Shown piece after piece: positions 42,966 to 53,349 of a stretch of 64,000 nt of DNA (positions are counted from its first letter, which is position 1; each line of letters starts with the position of its first letter). The notes below the pieces were generated by a model. It was not told the origin of the DNA, did not search any database, and worked only from the letters and a program-made list of their open reading frames with translations. A program made the translations under genes and the position numbers. Origin of the DNA: Odontocerum albicorne. Lineage: Eukaryota; Arthropoda; Insecta; Trichoptera; Odontoceridae. Location of the stretch: assembly GCA_949825065.1 (NCBI GenBank), contig OX463842.1:50075011-50139010 (forward strand). The letters run 5' to 3'.

Positions 42966-44241
42966 TTGGGTCCTTACATGTGAAATTGGCGTTTTGTTTG
43001 GGAGGAACATAAAGTTGATTTTTTTTTAATATAATATATTTATTTAATCAAAGTATGTACCATTGCTATCTATGCACTTTTGCCATCTCATAGGTAGTTC
43101 ATCGATCCCTTTACTAAAAAAACCATTCGGACGGGAATCAATAAAATCTTTGAAGTCGGTTTGGACTGCCCCATCGGAGTTGAATTTTTTCCCTTGCAAG
43201 AAGTTATCCAAATTTCGAAAAAAATAGTAATCTGTTGGGGCAAGGTCCGGAGAGTACGGTGGATGTCTTAGACATTCCAATTGAAGCTCTTCTAATTTGG
43301 TAGCCGTCTGTTGTGCAGTGTGTGGTCTAGCGTTATCATGAAGCAGCAGTGGCCTAGAGCGATTAACCAGCCTCGATTGTTTAGCAGCTAGCTTTTCCAT
43401 CATGGTTTGCAGTTGCTGACAATAGACATCTGCCGTAATCGTCTGGCCAGATTTAAGAAAGCTGTAGTGAACGACACCAGCACTAGTCCACCAAACGCTC
43501 ACAAGTAACTTTTTTGGAGTCAATTTTCGCTTGGGGCATGGTTTGGCTGGTTCAGCAGGGTTCAGACATTGCGATGAGCGCTTCCGATTATCATACAGGA
43601 TCCACTTTTCATCACAGGTAATGATTCGATTCAAAATCCCTTCATTATTGTGCCGGTTGAGTAATGCAACGCAGCAGTCAACGCGCGTTTGTTGATTTGC
43701 TTCACTCAATTCGTGAGGTACCCACCTTTCAAGCTTTTTCACCTTCCCAATTTGCTTCAAGTGGATTAAAACAGATTTATCACTAACACCGCAGCCTGCA
43801 GCTAACTCGGACGTGGTTTGCGATGGATCCGCTTCCACAATAGCCTTCAATTCTTCATTATCAACTTTCTCCACGGGGCTTGTTCTGCAGGTCGAAATTT
43901 CCAGAACGAAAACGTTGGAACCAAAAACGCACTATGTTTTCTTTTGCGGCACCGTCGCCATACACATCATTAATCCTTCGAGCCGTTTCTGCAGCACTGG
44001 TGCCACGGTGGAACTCGTACTCGTAAATAACGCGATATTTCAAGTTTTCCATTTTGTAAACTGAGTGACGCAAAGAAAAAAAACAATTGAGGAAAAAACA
44101 AATTAATTATAATTTTCGAAACACAAATACTTGAGTAAATAGCTGTATAAATTTGAATTTGAAATTCCTAACCAAAGAGAAGATATTTGAGATCAAAGTT
44201 CCCAGTACGGCAAAACGCCGGTTTCGTATGTGGGGACCTAA
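42966..44241 (-). mobile_element. Mariner element, defective copy
   Basis: Ends TTGGGTCCTTACATGTGAAA and, inward from the right, TTAGGTCCCCACATACGAAA, with TA on each side (42964-42965 and 44242-44243). Otherwise nearly identical to 47399-48684, in the same orientation 3.2 kb away, but with different flanks, so the two are independent insertions and not one duplication. Confidence 0.95.
43044..44073 (-). pseudogene. Mariner transposase, 11-bp deletion
   Basis: Two overlapping minus-strand frames (43861-44073, 70 aa; 43044-43874, 276 aa) together cover the same protein as the intact copy at 47476-48516. They are separated by an 11-bp deletion near 43870, in the linker between the two helix-turn-helix motifs: the intact copy has NKPRGRPETKVDNEE, this one shifts frame after NKPRG. 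The three catalytic Asp motifs (TCDEKW, LLHDNARPH, SPDLAPTDY) survive in the second frame. One further visible change is Cys for Trp in SSQWLNP. The frameshift after the first helix-turn-helix should abolish function. Confidence 0.93.
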
Positions 44242-44636
44242 TATATATTATGCAATTCTTGGAAATATATTTAGGTAGGGTTTTGCATTCGAGTTCACTA
44301 TCCAAAAGCAAATATTTCCGTTCTCCCTAAGTGTATCTGAGAAGATTTATGACTGTCCATTCTGAGAAAATCCGCGACCATCGTGTCGCATTATCATACC
44401 AATTATATTTATTTAACAATTACTAAAAATACAAATCAATATGCAAGCGAAAAAATCCTATATTTAATATTTTTGCATGGCGAATTTCTTGAAATTTGAC
44501 ATATTGTTTGCGGCCCGGCGGAAAGTCTCTGCGGCCCGGCACCGGGCCGCGGACCACCGGTTGGGGAACACTGCATTAGATTCAAGATAGTATAAAATGA
44601 CAGCTTGGGTTGTTAATAGTAAACCTTACAGGTTTA

Positions 44637-44696
44637 TTGGTTTAAATAGTTTACCATATACCTTACAGAGGTATATGGTAAACTATTTAAACCAAC
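44637..44696. repeat. Perfect 26-bp-arm hairpin at a SINE tail
   Basis: TTGGTTTAAATAGTTTACCA plus TATACC is followed by TTACAGA and the exact inverse. The right arm ends in the CCAACCAG of the minus-strand SINE at 44690-44845. Confidence 0.9.
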
Positions 44697-44845
44697 CAGA
44701 AAAGCATTAAATAAGTATTTAGTGATAACTAAAATGGAACCCTTTTCAAGAAATCAGGGAAACAACGGGAATTGAACCCGTGATACACATAGTATAAGAT
44801 GGGAGTCTTGTCAATAAGACCGCGAAATTCGCCATGAAAGTTGAT
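44690..44845 (-). mobile_element. tRNA-derived SINE, tail partly replaced by hairpin
   Basis: On the minus strand: head with GGTCTTATTGACAAGACTCC, B box GGGTTCAATTCCCGTTG, then AAAGGGTTCCATTTTAGTTA and CTTTTCTGGTTGGTTT. The layout equals the 52618 copy. The final TTGCCACATGGCAATAA part is missing. Confidence 0.75.
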
Positions 44846-45364
44846 TGTAATGGACAAAGGGTCTAAAAATGAATAGGGAATTATCTATAGTATTTTATCC
44901 TGTTAAATATTTTATCATGTTAAGAACACTCATCTTACATACAAATCAATTAGCGAATTTCTCGAAACTATTTGTTTGGTCAAAATCGTAAATCATCCCC
45001 AAAGCCTCTTATAGGTATGATATATCACTTGACTTCGAATATTATCTTTGTAATCGAATATGATTGTCAGTCATCCTTTGGGTGGAAGACGCCTTTGCTA
45101 AATTGGTTTATTGTGTACAAGCTACTACATTCAGCGCGAAGTCTTGATGGATCAAACTCAATGTTCCGATGACAAGAAGATTAAATTTCCAAAACAATCG
45201 GCAGACATCTAATCTGCTACAGTCTTCCATTAGACAGATTTTATTTTATATAACGCTATTTTTGTATAATGCTTTTAAAGTTATTTAAAAAAATTATGAT
45301 ACTTAGCATATAAGCAACAATATTTAAATTTAGATGTGAAATTGTCTAAAGTTAAACCAGCTTG
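44846..45364. other. No recognisable gene
   Basis: AT-rich sequence without recognised signal. Confidence 0.4.
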
Positions 45365-45450
45365 GAAGTGAATCCGCCAGGAATCGAACCAAGGGGAGCC
45401 GCTTTGCTAAATGTGAATGCTAACTGTAATGCCACGTTCGCCGATGTCTA
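45365..45450 (-). mobile_element. tRNA-like SINE head
   Basis: On the minus strand GGCATTACAGTTAGCATTCA lies before CCTTGGTTCGATTCCTGGCG, a perfect B box (GGTTCGATTCC). No complete cloverleaf closes, so it is not called as a tRNA gene. Confidence 0.55.
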
Positions 45451-46124
45451 TAATTTCAAATTTATTTAAAAAGAGGACATGTCAAAAAATTGTTGTTCGA
45501 CATAATTCTCACACACTTGAATTAATTTTCTTTACATGATCCCCAGGGGATTACCCTTGTTATGCGGCCCACGTGTGGGTAAGGGAGAGTAGAGGAGGGC
45601 GAGAGGAGACAGCGGGCAGGACACGTGTCCTAGGAGATAACCAAACCCAGTTGTGTTAGTGGAACAGGACGACTGACAATTATGAAAGGACGTACCGACG
45701 CCATCCGATATGTATTGCGTTTAACACTTTGTGAACAGTAAAAAAATATTTAAAAAAATAATAAATGTTAAAACAATATTTAGTTATCTTTTTGGAAGTT
45801 TTAAATCACTGGGAATGAAGAAATCTGTTTCAGTGATAATCAGTGTGGTAATTAAAAGGCATTTTGTTCCCTTTTCGTTTAAACGCATTATTTAAAGGGT
45901 TTCAGGTTCACTTCTTTTGCTGGCACAAATTCTTTACTTATTTCTTGTAATATACATACTTTACATTAACGCTCATTCTGGAGCATGGTTTTGAGTAACC
46001 AATTGTAAAAAAAATATGATAGTATCTTTTATTTTTTTAATGCATAAAGCGAGCACGGCTTAGGGTTAAATATTGTTACGAGTATAAGGTGTTATGTGAT
46101 TTTGATAAACAGATAATAAAATTA
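45451..46124. other. No recognisable gene; GC patch
   Basis: 45540-45660 is purine-rich and GC-rich (GGGAGAGTAGAGGAGGGCGA) and includes the palindrome ACACGTGT. Unassigned. Confidence 0.4.
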
Positions 46125-46600
46125 GTCTTCTTTTTCTTCGTCATCTTATTTTAGGCCTGTTGGCCTGTTATGGTCCTGCATCATTATTTGTCTCTTGTGA
46201 CGTTGACTGCCAGCTGTCTTTCCATCTTTTGGGAGTTCGTCCTGGAGGTCTGCTTGCTTGGGGGATACTGTCCCTGGCCATTCTTACGGCTTTTGGTTCC
46301 GCCATTCTGGATACGTGTTCGTTCCAGAACCTTCTTCTCTGTCGTCCCCATCTGACAATATCTTCAACTTCGCACGTCCTTCGGATTTCTGTGTTTCGTA
46401 CTCTATCACGAAGGGTTTTGCCAGCGATACTCTTAAGTACCTTCATTTCGCTGGTTCGAAGGAGATTTTTGGTTCTGACAGTGTCGGCTCTGGACTCTAT
46501 GCTGTATGTCATTATGGGGCGGACACAGGTCTTGTATATCATCACCTTGTTTTGAATATTCAAATGCTTGTTTTTTCAAATAGCGTTCTTTAAACATCCG
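46125..46600 (-). mobile_element. LINE-B RT C-terminus
   Basis: The minus-strand frame 46168-46563 (131 aa) reads IYKTCVRPIMTYSIESRADT, then IAGKTLRDRVRNTEIRRTCE, VRWGRQRRRFWNEHVSRM and RPPGRTPKRWKDSWQSTSQE. It is better preserved than the 3700 copy and has no internal stop. The 3' end carries a tail with AAGAAAAAGAAGAC on the minus strand. Plus-strand frames over the same span are shadows. Confidence 0.88.
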
Positions 46601-46739
46601 GAAATAGAAATAGAAGAAATAAAATAAGTCTCCTCACTAATATTCTTCCAATAAAGATTAATTCCACGACCTTTGGAAAAATATATTCCTGAATGCGGAT
46701 GACATAACTAAGCCATTGCTACTGAGATTTCTCTGTTCT

Positions 46740-46960
46740 TTTGTTTTATAAAATCTTTTGTACTGCGTTGTTTGGTTTATGATACCGATGTTTCGAAAAC
46801 GTTAGTGTTATCATCTTCGAGTCTTGTTTGAAATTAACTCCACCATAAGTGGAAACTTATGGCGAAGTTGATACAAAACAAGCCCTAAAAATAGAAACGG
46901 CCACGTTTTCGAAATATCGCGTGGTTCGAAACATAAGTCGAACCACGCGGTGCAATAATA
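46740..46960. repeat. Hairpin-rich repeat
   Basis: Contains the perfect hairpin CGCGTGGTTCGA/TCGAACCACGCG at 46918-46949 and a weaker inverted relation between GATGTTTCGAAAACGT (46778) and ACGTTTTCGAAATATC (46903). The CGAAAAC/GTTTTCGAAA motifs recall hairpin-type retroelement ends, but the class is uncertain. Confidence 0.5.
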
Positions 46961-47059
46961 AAAAATACCTTATATCCCTGATACACTAAACATAACATAT
47001 TCTGTATCCATACTCGTATTCGTAAGACTTGAACTCAGGAACTGTTTTATTTCCGTATC

Positions 47060-47215
47060 ATATTCTTTGTGCATTTATATCAAATTGATATGGTGAGATG
47101 TGGGCTGCTTACTAGGGACGGCCCAGTGTCGTGTGATCAACTGTGTATATTGTTAATTTTTAATATTTATATAACCTTTTTCATTCATGTTTTAACTTAT
47201 TTCAGTTTTAATTTA
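47060..47215 (+). repeat. Dispersed repeat, pair with 51465-51620
   Basis: GATATGGTGAGATGTGGGCT through AACTGTGTATATTGTTAATT matches the reverse complement of 51535-51615. The predicted peptides are also alike (MVRCGLLTRDGPVSCDQLCI against MVRCGRLTRDDLVSSDELCI). Class unknown. Confidence 0.6.
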
Positions 47216-47398
47216 AATCTTTTATTGATGTATGTATTGTATATCATTATTTGATTTCGTCAAATCGTTATTTTTTATTTTCATATTATTTTGTATAATA
47301 ATATATGTTAGTAAACGAAGAAAAAATTATTACATTATAACGTCAATGAAAAAATTAATAAAGTATCCCTAAAATTGGAATATAATAAACAAAATATA

Positions 47399-48684
47399 TT
47401 AGGTCCTTACATATGAAATTGGCGTTTTGTTTGGGAGGACATAAAGTTGATTTTTTTTTAATATAATATATTTATTTAATCAAAGTATGTACCATTGCTA
47501 TCTATGCACTTTTGCCATCTCATAGGTAGTTCATCGATCCCTTTACTAAAAAAACCATTCGGACGGGAATCAATAAAATCTTTGAAGTCGGTTTGGACTG
47601 CCCCATCGGAGTTGAATTTTTTCCCTTGCAAGAAGTTATCCAAATTTCGAAAAAAATAGTAATCTGTTGGGGCAAGGTCCGGAGAGTACGGTGGATGTCT
47701 TAGACATTTCAATTGAAGCTCTTCTAATTTGGTAGCCGTCTGTTGTGCAGTGTGTGGTCTAGCGTTATCATGAAGCAGCAGTGGCCTAGAGCGATTAACC
47801 AGCCTCGGTTGTTTAGCAGCTAGCTTTTCCATCATGGTTTGCAGTTGCTGACAATAGACATCTGCCGTAATCGTCTGGCCAGATTTAAGAAAGCTGTAGT
47901 GAACGACACCAGCACTAGTCCACCAAACGCTCACAAGTAACTTTTTTGGAGTCAATTTTCGCTTGTGGCATGGTTTGGCTGGTTCGGCAGGGTTCAGCCA
48001 TTGCGATGAGCGCTTCCGATTATCATACAGGATCCACTTTTCATCACAGGTAATGATTCGATTCAAAATCCCTTCATTATTGTGCCGGTTGAGTAATGCA
48101 ACGCAACAGTCAACGCGCGTTTGTTGATTTGCTTCACTCAATTCGTGAGGTACCCACCTTTCAAGCTTTTTCACCTTCCCAATTTGCTTCAAGTGGATTA
48201 AAACAGTTTTATCACTAACACCGCAGCCTGCAGCTAACTCGGACGTGGTTTGCGATGGATCCGCTTCCACAATAGCTTTCAATTCTTCATTATCAACTTT
48301 GGTCTCCGGCCGTCCACGGGGCTTATTCCGCAGGTCGAAATTTCCAGAACGAAAACGTTGGAACCAAAAACGCACTGTGTTTTCTTTTGCGGCACCGTCG
48401 CCATACACATCATTAATCCTTCGAGCCGTTTCTGCAACACTGGTGCCACGGTGGAACTCGTACTCGTAAATAACGCGATATTTCAAGTTTTCCATTTTGT
48501 AAACTGAGTGACGCAAAGAAAAAAAACAATTGAGGAAAAAACAAATGAATTATAATTTTCGAAACACAAATACTTGAGTAAATAGCTGTATAAATTTTAA
48601 TTTGGAATTCCTAACCAAAGAGAAGATATTTGAGATCAAAGTTGCCAGTACGGCAAAACGCCAATTTCATATGTAAGGACCTAA
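47399..48684 (-). mobile_element. Complete mariner element
   Basis: A 1286-bp element with perfect 31-bp terminal inverted repeats (47399-47429 and 48654-48684), beginning TTAGGTCCTTACATATGAAA, flanked by TA at 47397-47398 and 48685-48686. It encodes one uninterrupted transposase. Length, TA target and structure are those of a functional mariner. High identity to 42966-44241 implies recent activity of the family. Confidence 0.97.
47476..48516 (-). CDS. Mariner transposase, intact 346-aa frame
   Basis: Predicted cut-and-paste transposase acting in the nucleus on its own terminal repeats. Residues about 8-65 form the first helix-turn-helix region (VRFWFQRFRSGNFDLRNKPR at 48-67), followed by the GRPETK linker and a second helix-turn-helix (about 80-115). 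WVPHEL (121-126) is a conserved mariner motif. The DDE catalytic residues are D158 in TCDEKW, D250 in LLHDNARPH and D285 in SPDLAPTDY, with 34 residues between the last two (DD34D). The protein ends NGTYFD and TAA, at the family's usual length. Either Met1 or Met8 (MENLKY) may be the start; Met8 fits typical mariners better. Resemblance to the cecropia/Hsmar1-like group is from recalled motifs and not from a search. No disabling change is visible, so activity is possible. Confidence 0.95.
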   Translation of the reverse strand: MRHSVYKMENLKYRVIYEYEFHRGTSVAETARRINDVYGDGAAKENTVRFWFQRFRSGNFDLRNKPRGRPETKVDNEELKAIVEADPSQTTSELAAGCGVSDKTVLIHLKQIGKVKKLERWVPHELSEANQQTRVDCCVALLNRHNNEGILNRIITCDEKWILYDNRKRSSQWLNPAEPAKPCHKRKLTPKKLLVSVWWTSAGVVHYSFLKSGQTITADVYCQQLQTMMEKLAAKQPRLVNRSRPLLLHDNARPHTAQQTATKLEELQLKCLRHPPYSPDLAPTDYYFFRNLDNFLQGKKFNSDGAVQTDFKDFIDSRPNGFFSKGIDELPMRWQKCIDSNGTYFD

Positions 48685-48991
48685 TATTTAGGTGATTAAA
48701 AGACAAAAAAGTCAAGCAAATCATTTGTTTTCACATATAAAGTTAATTCTAGTATGTCTATAATATATTAGATTTTTTTTTATCTTGTTAATGAATTAAT
48801 AACATACATTATAATAAAACGTATTTTTATCTTGTTAATGAATTAATAACATACATTATAATAACACGTATTTTTATATTTTAATGAATTAATAATATAC
48901 ATTATAGTAACACGTATTTTTATCTGGTTAATTAATTAATAACATACATTATAATAACGCGTATTTTTATCTTGTTAATGAATTAATAACA

Positions 48992-48999
48992 TACTCGTA
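48992..48999. other. Candidate transposon excision scar TACTCGTA
   Basis: Sister units read AACATACATTATAA; this one reads AACATACTCGTACATTATAA, so TA is replaced by TA-CTCG-TA. Confidence 0.6.
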
Positions 49000-49091
49000 C
49001 ATTATAATAACACGTATTTTTATCTTGTTAATGAATTAATAACATACATTATAATAACGCGTATTTTTATCTTGTTAATGAATTAATAACA

Positions 49092-49099
49092 TACTCGTA
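49092..49099. other. Candidate excision scar, amplified with the array
   Basis: Same 6-bp insertion as at 48992 at the same position of the unit two repeats later. Its alternation with unscarred units suggests it was copied by expansion of a two-unit block and was not a second excision. Confidence 0.55.
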
Positions 49100-49215
49100 C
49101 ATTATAATAACACGTATGTTTACCTTGTTAATGAATTAATAACATACATTATAATAACACGTATTTTTATCTTGTTAATGAATTAATAACGTACATTATA
49201 ACAACACGTATTTTT

Positions 49216-50149
49216 TTACTACATTACAATTATTTTTAAAATTTTACGTAAAACTGCTTTATTTATCTTTGAACATATCTGAATATAAAGTTTTGTTAAC
49301 ATCAAAAGAATTTTTCAGTTTTATAATGGTTATTAAATGATAAATCAATAATCAAAACTTTCTATTTTCCCCTGTATTACTTTATTTTCTATTTTCCCCT
49401 GTATTATTTTATTTTCAAATATTGCATTGAGTATTTGTCACGCTGTATTTGCATCCTAGATCGAACTTTTACAAAATACCAGCATTTGGTTGGACCGTAT
49501 TTTTGCAAACTATTATTTCTTTAGAACCAAGCAAAATATTTCAGGTTTCCATAGTATCGGATATGTATGATCAGTTGTACCATCAAACACTAGTCCACAT
49601 GCGACACTTTTATTACTTTCCTGTCTGTTATGCCCCAGACAATCGCTATGGAGTAAGGCTCCGTTGGGTCGAGGCCAAGGGGTGCCTTGATTTACTCCCC
49701 TTATCTAGGCGTCATCGCTCAGAATAAATAAGAAAATTATCTTTCCGCTGTATTAACCGAAAAATCAATTCCAAGGAAAGAGAAACATAAAACGAATTTG
49801 ATTAAGCAAAAACTCATATACGTTAAATCGTTGCCAACATCATGTTCAATATTCACGATCACGCGAAAGGAATAAAAGGCAAAAAGAAAATTTGCGGTTT
49901 TAACATTTGATTTATGAAAATAAAATGGAGAAAATTGTGGTCAAATTATATAAATAGCAAGAAAATTATATTAAGATATTTTTTTAAATTAACATGATAA
50001 TCAAATTGAGAATATGTTTAAACTATTCTTTTTTCATGTATATTTCATAGAGATTTTTTTGCGATTTAATGAAAAATGGACATTTCTTGTTTTATTTAAA
50101 TAACAAACCCTTTTTTTAGAAATGAGCTTTAAGCCGTTGTAATTGTTAA
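49216..50149. other. No recognisable gene
   Basis: A 92-codon frame at 49449-49727 has balanced composition but no recognised motif; it could be a decayed exon or chance. The remainder is AT-rich. Confidence 0.35.
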
Positions 50150-50440
50150 GTGATATAGAGCCCTCTTATATGGTTTAGACATGTAAAATGAATGAATTAA
50201 TAAATACTGACAAAAACACAATAATATTCCTATACAGTAAAAATATGTTATGAGTGGGCGTGGTAGATGGAGATCAAGAAAAGTATGGTTCGATTAAGTG
50301 CATTACATTTTAAAAGGGAAAAATTCTTAAAAATTAATGGAAAATCAAAACGAGAACGAGTGTAAAACTAAAGAAGGCGATAGATTTGCGCTGCAATAGT
50401 TAAGTCTGGCATTCTGTCCTGTCTGTGTACCCACACTGGA
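50150..50440 (+). mobile_element. LINE-D C-terminal remnant
   Basis: WFRHVK-like sequence at 50170, then GGGCGTGGTAGATGGAGATC (GRGRWRSRKVWFD) and AAGTCTGGCATTCTGTCCTG near the end match the LINE-D chain with several stops. Confidence 0.65.
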
Positions 50441-51464
50441 TTAACGTACAACCTAGGTATTATTTATTGAAAAATATGTTAAAGTTTAGCTTCACCTGTA
50501 GTGTAAAAATAATTGGGAGCTTTAAAATAACACTTATTATTATAATAAAATAAACTACAAAAATCATAACGAGAAATCAGCTTAAATTATTTTTGTTTCT
50601 GTAAATCACAGATAACCTCATACGCCCTTAAAATAAGGGAAAATACAAATGGTCCTGCTATTCAATGATTGAAGTTTTAGTTTAATGATATTCTCTGAAA
50701 ATCAGTTAAAAAACTCTTATCTCAAAAGCTTAAAACAAACATTTTAATAAGTAAAAAAAACATAATTCACAGAGCGAGTTATATTTTAAAATGTGGATTT
50801 TAAATTTTTTGATTGTTTGTTCAAAATATTTCTGAATCTGAAACATCTCAAACGATTCCGCTTTCGTCTGAAGTTTAAAGTAACTAACAGCCGACTGGGG
50901 GGCAGTTAAGCGTATGTAGGGCTAACCGCTCGGTTCTGTATATAGGCAATCGGCGCGTGCGGGGAACATTAAGATTATAATAGAAGTGTGGATGAGCCAT
51001 TGTAGCAAGCTCATAAATATCTCCGCGGGATGATGCGAGACCATTTGCTGTGGTGTAAATCAGTTCTCTACTAAAAAAGTTTGATTTATTATTGGTTGTT
51101 AAGTTAAAACTAATGTATGCGTCATGTGGCTTGTGCAAGAGTTAAACCAAAAGTAATGATGAAATATTGTGTTGATGAAATTTTCACTTAAATTTGATTA
51201 TATCTGTTGTGATTTATATTTGATAAAAACCTTTCGATAACTCGACGTGATAAATATTTTATTTATTTAAATAAGTAGTAAGTGCTCCGTCTACAAAAAA
51301 ATCTTTAAAAAAATATAATAATTCAACAAAATCAAATAAAAAATACAACACGAGAAATCAAAAAAATAATAGTCAATATCATGATAATTGTAAATAGAAA
51401 GACATGTGGAAAATAAATATTAAGTAAGTTAACTCGACTAATATTTAAATTAGATAAAAAGTTA
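50441..51464. other. No recognisable gene
   Basis: AT-rich apart from a GC-richer patch at 50885-51070 with an unrecognised minus-strand frame (50884-51138). Confidence 0.4.
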
Positions 51465-51620
51465 AATTTGTAGATAGCCTGAACAAATCTTTGTGTAAAA
51501 ACCTTAATAAGTACATATGTCAAAATGAATACAGAAATATAAATATGTAACAATATACAGAGTTCATCACTCGATACGAGATCGTCTCGCGTCAGTCGCC
51601 CGCACCTCACCATATGCAAT
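51465..51620 (-). repeat. Dispersed repeat, pair with 47060-47215
   Basis: Minus-strand match to 47060-47215, centred on ATATGGTGAGGTGCGGGCGA and CTGTGTATATTG-like sequence. Confidence 0.6.
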
Positions 51621-51639
51621 CAAAAATATATGGGATGGT

Positions 51640-52015
51640 AAATAGTGAAGAATACGAAATTAAGGAATTAGGGATGAATATTAATTTGAGACTGACGTAT
51701 TGAGTAAGAGAAGAGTATGCTGAAATGGTTTGAACACGTAGGATGAAGGAATGAAGAGAGACTAACAAAACAAATATACAGTACAAGTGTGTGTGCAAGA
51801 CGTGGTACAGGAATACCAAGAAGAGTATGGTTGAATCAAGGGAATGATATTATGAAAAAAGCAAAAGTGAAAAGTTAAAGAAATCTAAGAAACTGCATAA
51901 AAGGGTTTATGAATGTGGAAGAGACGAAATATGTGTCAATATATGAGAGTTTGACGTTCTGACGTTTCTGTCAACCCCATCAGGGAAACAGTGTGATGGT
52001 GTGAAACTTTGATGA
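51640..52015 (+). mobile_element. LINE-D C-terminal remnant
   Basis: Reads TMLKWFEHVG-like (51720), VCARRGTGIPRRVWLNQGND (51790), KGFMNVEETKYVS (51900) and finishes at GGGAAACAGTGTGATGGTGT (51983), the LINE-D terminus. Confidence 0.72.
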
Positions 52016-52617
52016 ATATAAATAAAGTTAAAAAAATTTTCAACCATAAATTTATAAACCTTACACCACAGTTTGTTTTTAGACAGGAAGACGGCGTGAT
52101 GGTTTGCACCAGTATGTATATATAATATATAGTATGTGCTGAAAAAAGAAAAAAGTGCTGATGAAAAGAAGGAAACACCCCTAGCAGCAGTATAACAAGG
52201 AAGTATCTGGCAATTATTGCTGTCATCAATCCCCATTTGTACATCACACACCGTTTTGAATAGTAAAATAATGTATGCCGCAGTTTTAAACTCAAAAATA
52301 ATATCGGTTGAACCTTCTCAAATAGTTATTCCGTATTCTTAATTATTTTTCTTGCAATTTTTTTTTTTTTATCGAGGAATAAATCTGTGTCAGAAATTTT
52401 AAAATGACACTGAAATTGTTGTATTTTATTTAGCGCACATATAGTTAATCATATAACAGGTTTCAAAAGTGATCTCCCAAATTTTTTTAAGTGAAAGGTT
52501 TATAACCAGTGTTTTCTCCCAATTTTTACGTATGGACGTTTACAGAAAAAAAGAACACACAGAGGAACGTGAAGAGATATATTTTGTTTTATTTTATTAC
52601 GCTTTCGTTGTATACAT
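52016..52617. other. No recognisable gene
   Basis: AT-rich. A second GGAAGACGGCGTGATGGT at about 52085 suggests another LINE-D 3' end overlapping this area. Confidence 0.35.
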
Positions 52618-52800
52618 ACGACCTGGGTGGCTTATTGCCATGTGACAATATATTCCAGCCAACCAGAAATATGTTAAAGAGGCCTTTAGTGAAAACCAGA
52701 CTGAATACCTTTTAAAATAAATCTGGGTTCCAACGGGAATCGAACCCGTAACCTCCGGGGTGGGAGACAAGCGTCTTACGAACTAAGCCACGGTCGATAC
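52618..52800 (-). mobile_element. Complete tRNA-derived SINE (reference copy)
   Basis: On the minus strand it begins with a tRNA-like head containing TGGCTTAGTTCGTAAGACGC (A-box region) and ACGGGTTCGATTCCCGTTGG (perfect B box GGTTCGATTCC). A body with AGTCTGGTTTTCACTAAAGG follows, then the tail ATTTCTGGTTGGCTGGAATA and CACATGGCAATAAGCC, shared with LINE-A 3' ends. These are the features of a pol III-transcribed SINE mobilised by LINE-A. It is not a tRNA gene because the 3' acceptor side is replaced by the body. Confidence 0.9.
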
Positions 52801-53349
52801 ACAAGAATGCTGCGATACTTTCAAAAATACCGTAAACGAAATTCCTGGATTCGAACAAAAAACAAAACTAGACTATGTAAAAATGGCAATAAGCAGAAAA
52901 CGTAGCCAGGCTGTCCAATTCTTGATGGACATCCGAAAAATTTTAATGGTAACCAAAAAGCACATAAAAGCCTATAAAAGTACCCAAAGTGCGTTAGATG
53001 GATGCCCGACACCGACACCACCAGCGTCAGACAGTCTTCCTCCATAGACAACCGCGTATTTTCCATAATTAACATATATGTATTAATATTTTTATAAAAA
53101 GTCACACACGTCTCCCCACATACCTATATATACAACATTTCATATTTTATTTTATTCACCATCATCTCACCTTCATTATTTTTCACTCACTCGCAAAAAT
53201 CAAAAATCAAAAATCATATTCAATATATTACCGTGTGTGACAACGCAAATCCACAAATCTATGTTTAATTGTATGTAACATTATTTATATGTCATCACGT
53301 TAATATAAGTATTTAACGTTTTTATTATTTCTCATAATCATTCATTAAA
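52801..53349. other. No recognisable gene
   Basis: 52810-53100 has a minus-strand 94-codon frame of no known family. The remainder is AT-rich. Confidence 0.4.

Larger units (their letters stand above)
42592..44573. mobile_element. Non-autonomous hAT element, mariner nested inside
   Basis: Ends are CAGTGTTCCCCAACC and its inverted copy GGTTGGGGAACACTG, flanked by a perfect 8-bp duplication CATTAGAT (42584-42591 and 44574-44581), which is diagnostic of hAT. Subtracting the 1276-bp mariner and its TA leaves about 704 bp. The right end is GC-rich (GCGGCCCGGCACCGGGCCGC). The small frame 42818-43012 does not resemble a hAT transposase, so the element is non-autonomous. Confidence 0.92.
48775..49215. 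repeat. 47-bp tandem array, about 9 copies
   Basis: Units contain TTATCTTGTTAATGAATTAA, TAACATACATTATAATAA and CACGTATTT, with starts at 48781, 48828, 48875, 48921, 48968, 49020, 49067, 49119 and 49166. Two alternating units are 6 bp longer because they contain TACTCGTA. Confidence 0.93.

Noticed and set aside
42818..43012. Hydrophobic 64-aa frame inside the hAT element
   Set aside because: It runs out of the hAT sequence into the mariner terminal repeat, so it spans an insertion junction.
44018..44025. TACTCGTA in the mariner
   Set aside because: Coding sequence (YEYEF codons) present in both mariner copies, not an excision scar; the same applies at 48461.
45365..45450. tRNA gene
   Set aside because: Only the B box is clear; no closing acceptor stem.
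46160..46593. Long plus-strand frames
   Set aside because: Shadows of the minus-strand LINE-B frame, which has clear RT C-terminal motifs.
48245..48507. Plus-strand frames over the mariner
   Set aside because: Antisense to the transposase.
49449..49727. 92-aa frame as a host exon
   Set aside because: Composition is plausible, but there is no recognised domain, no clear splice sites and no second copy; not enough to call.
52730..52800. tRNA gene on the minus strand
   Set aside because: A and B boxes are good, but the acceptor stem does not close and a SINE body follows; the same head recurs at several loci.
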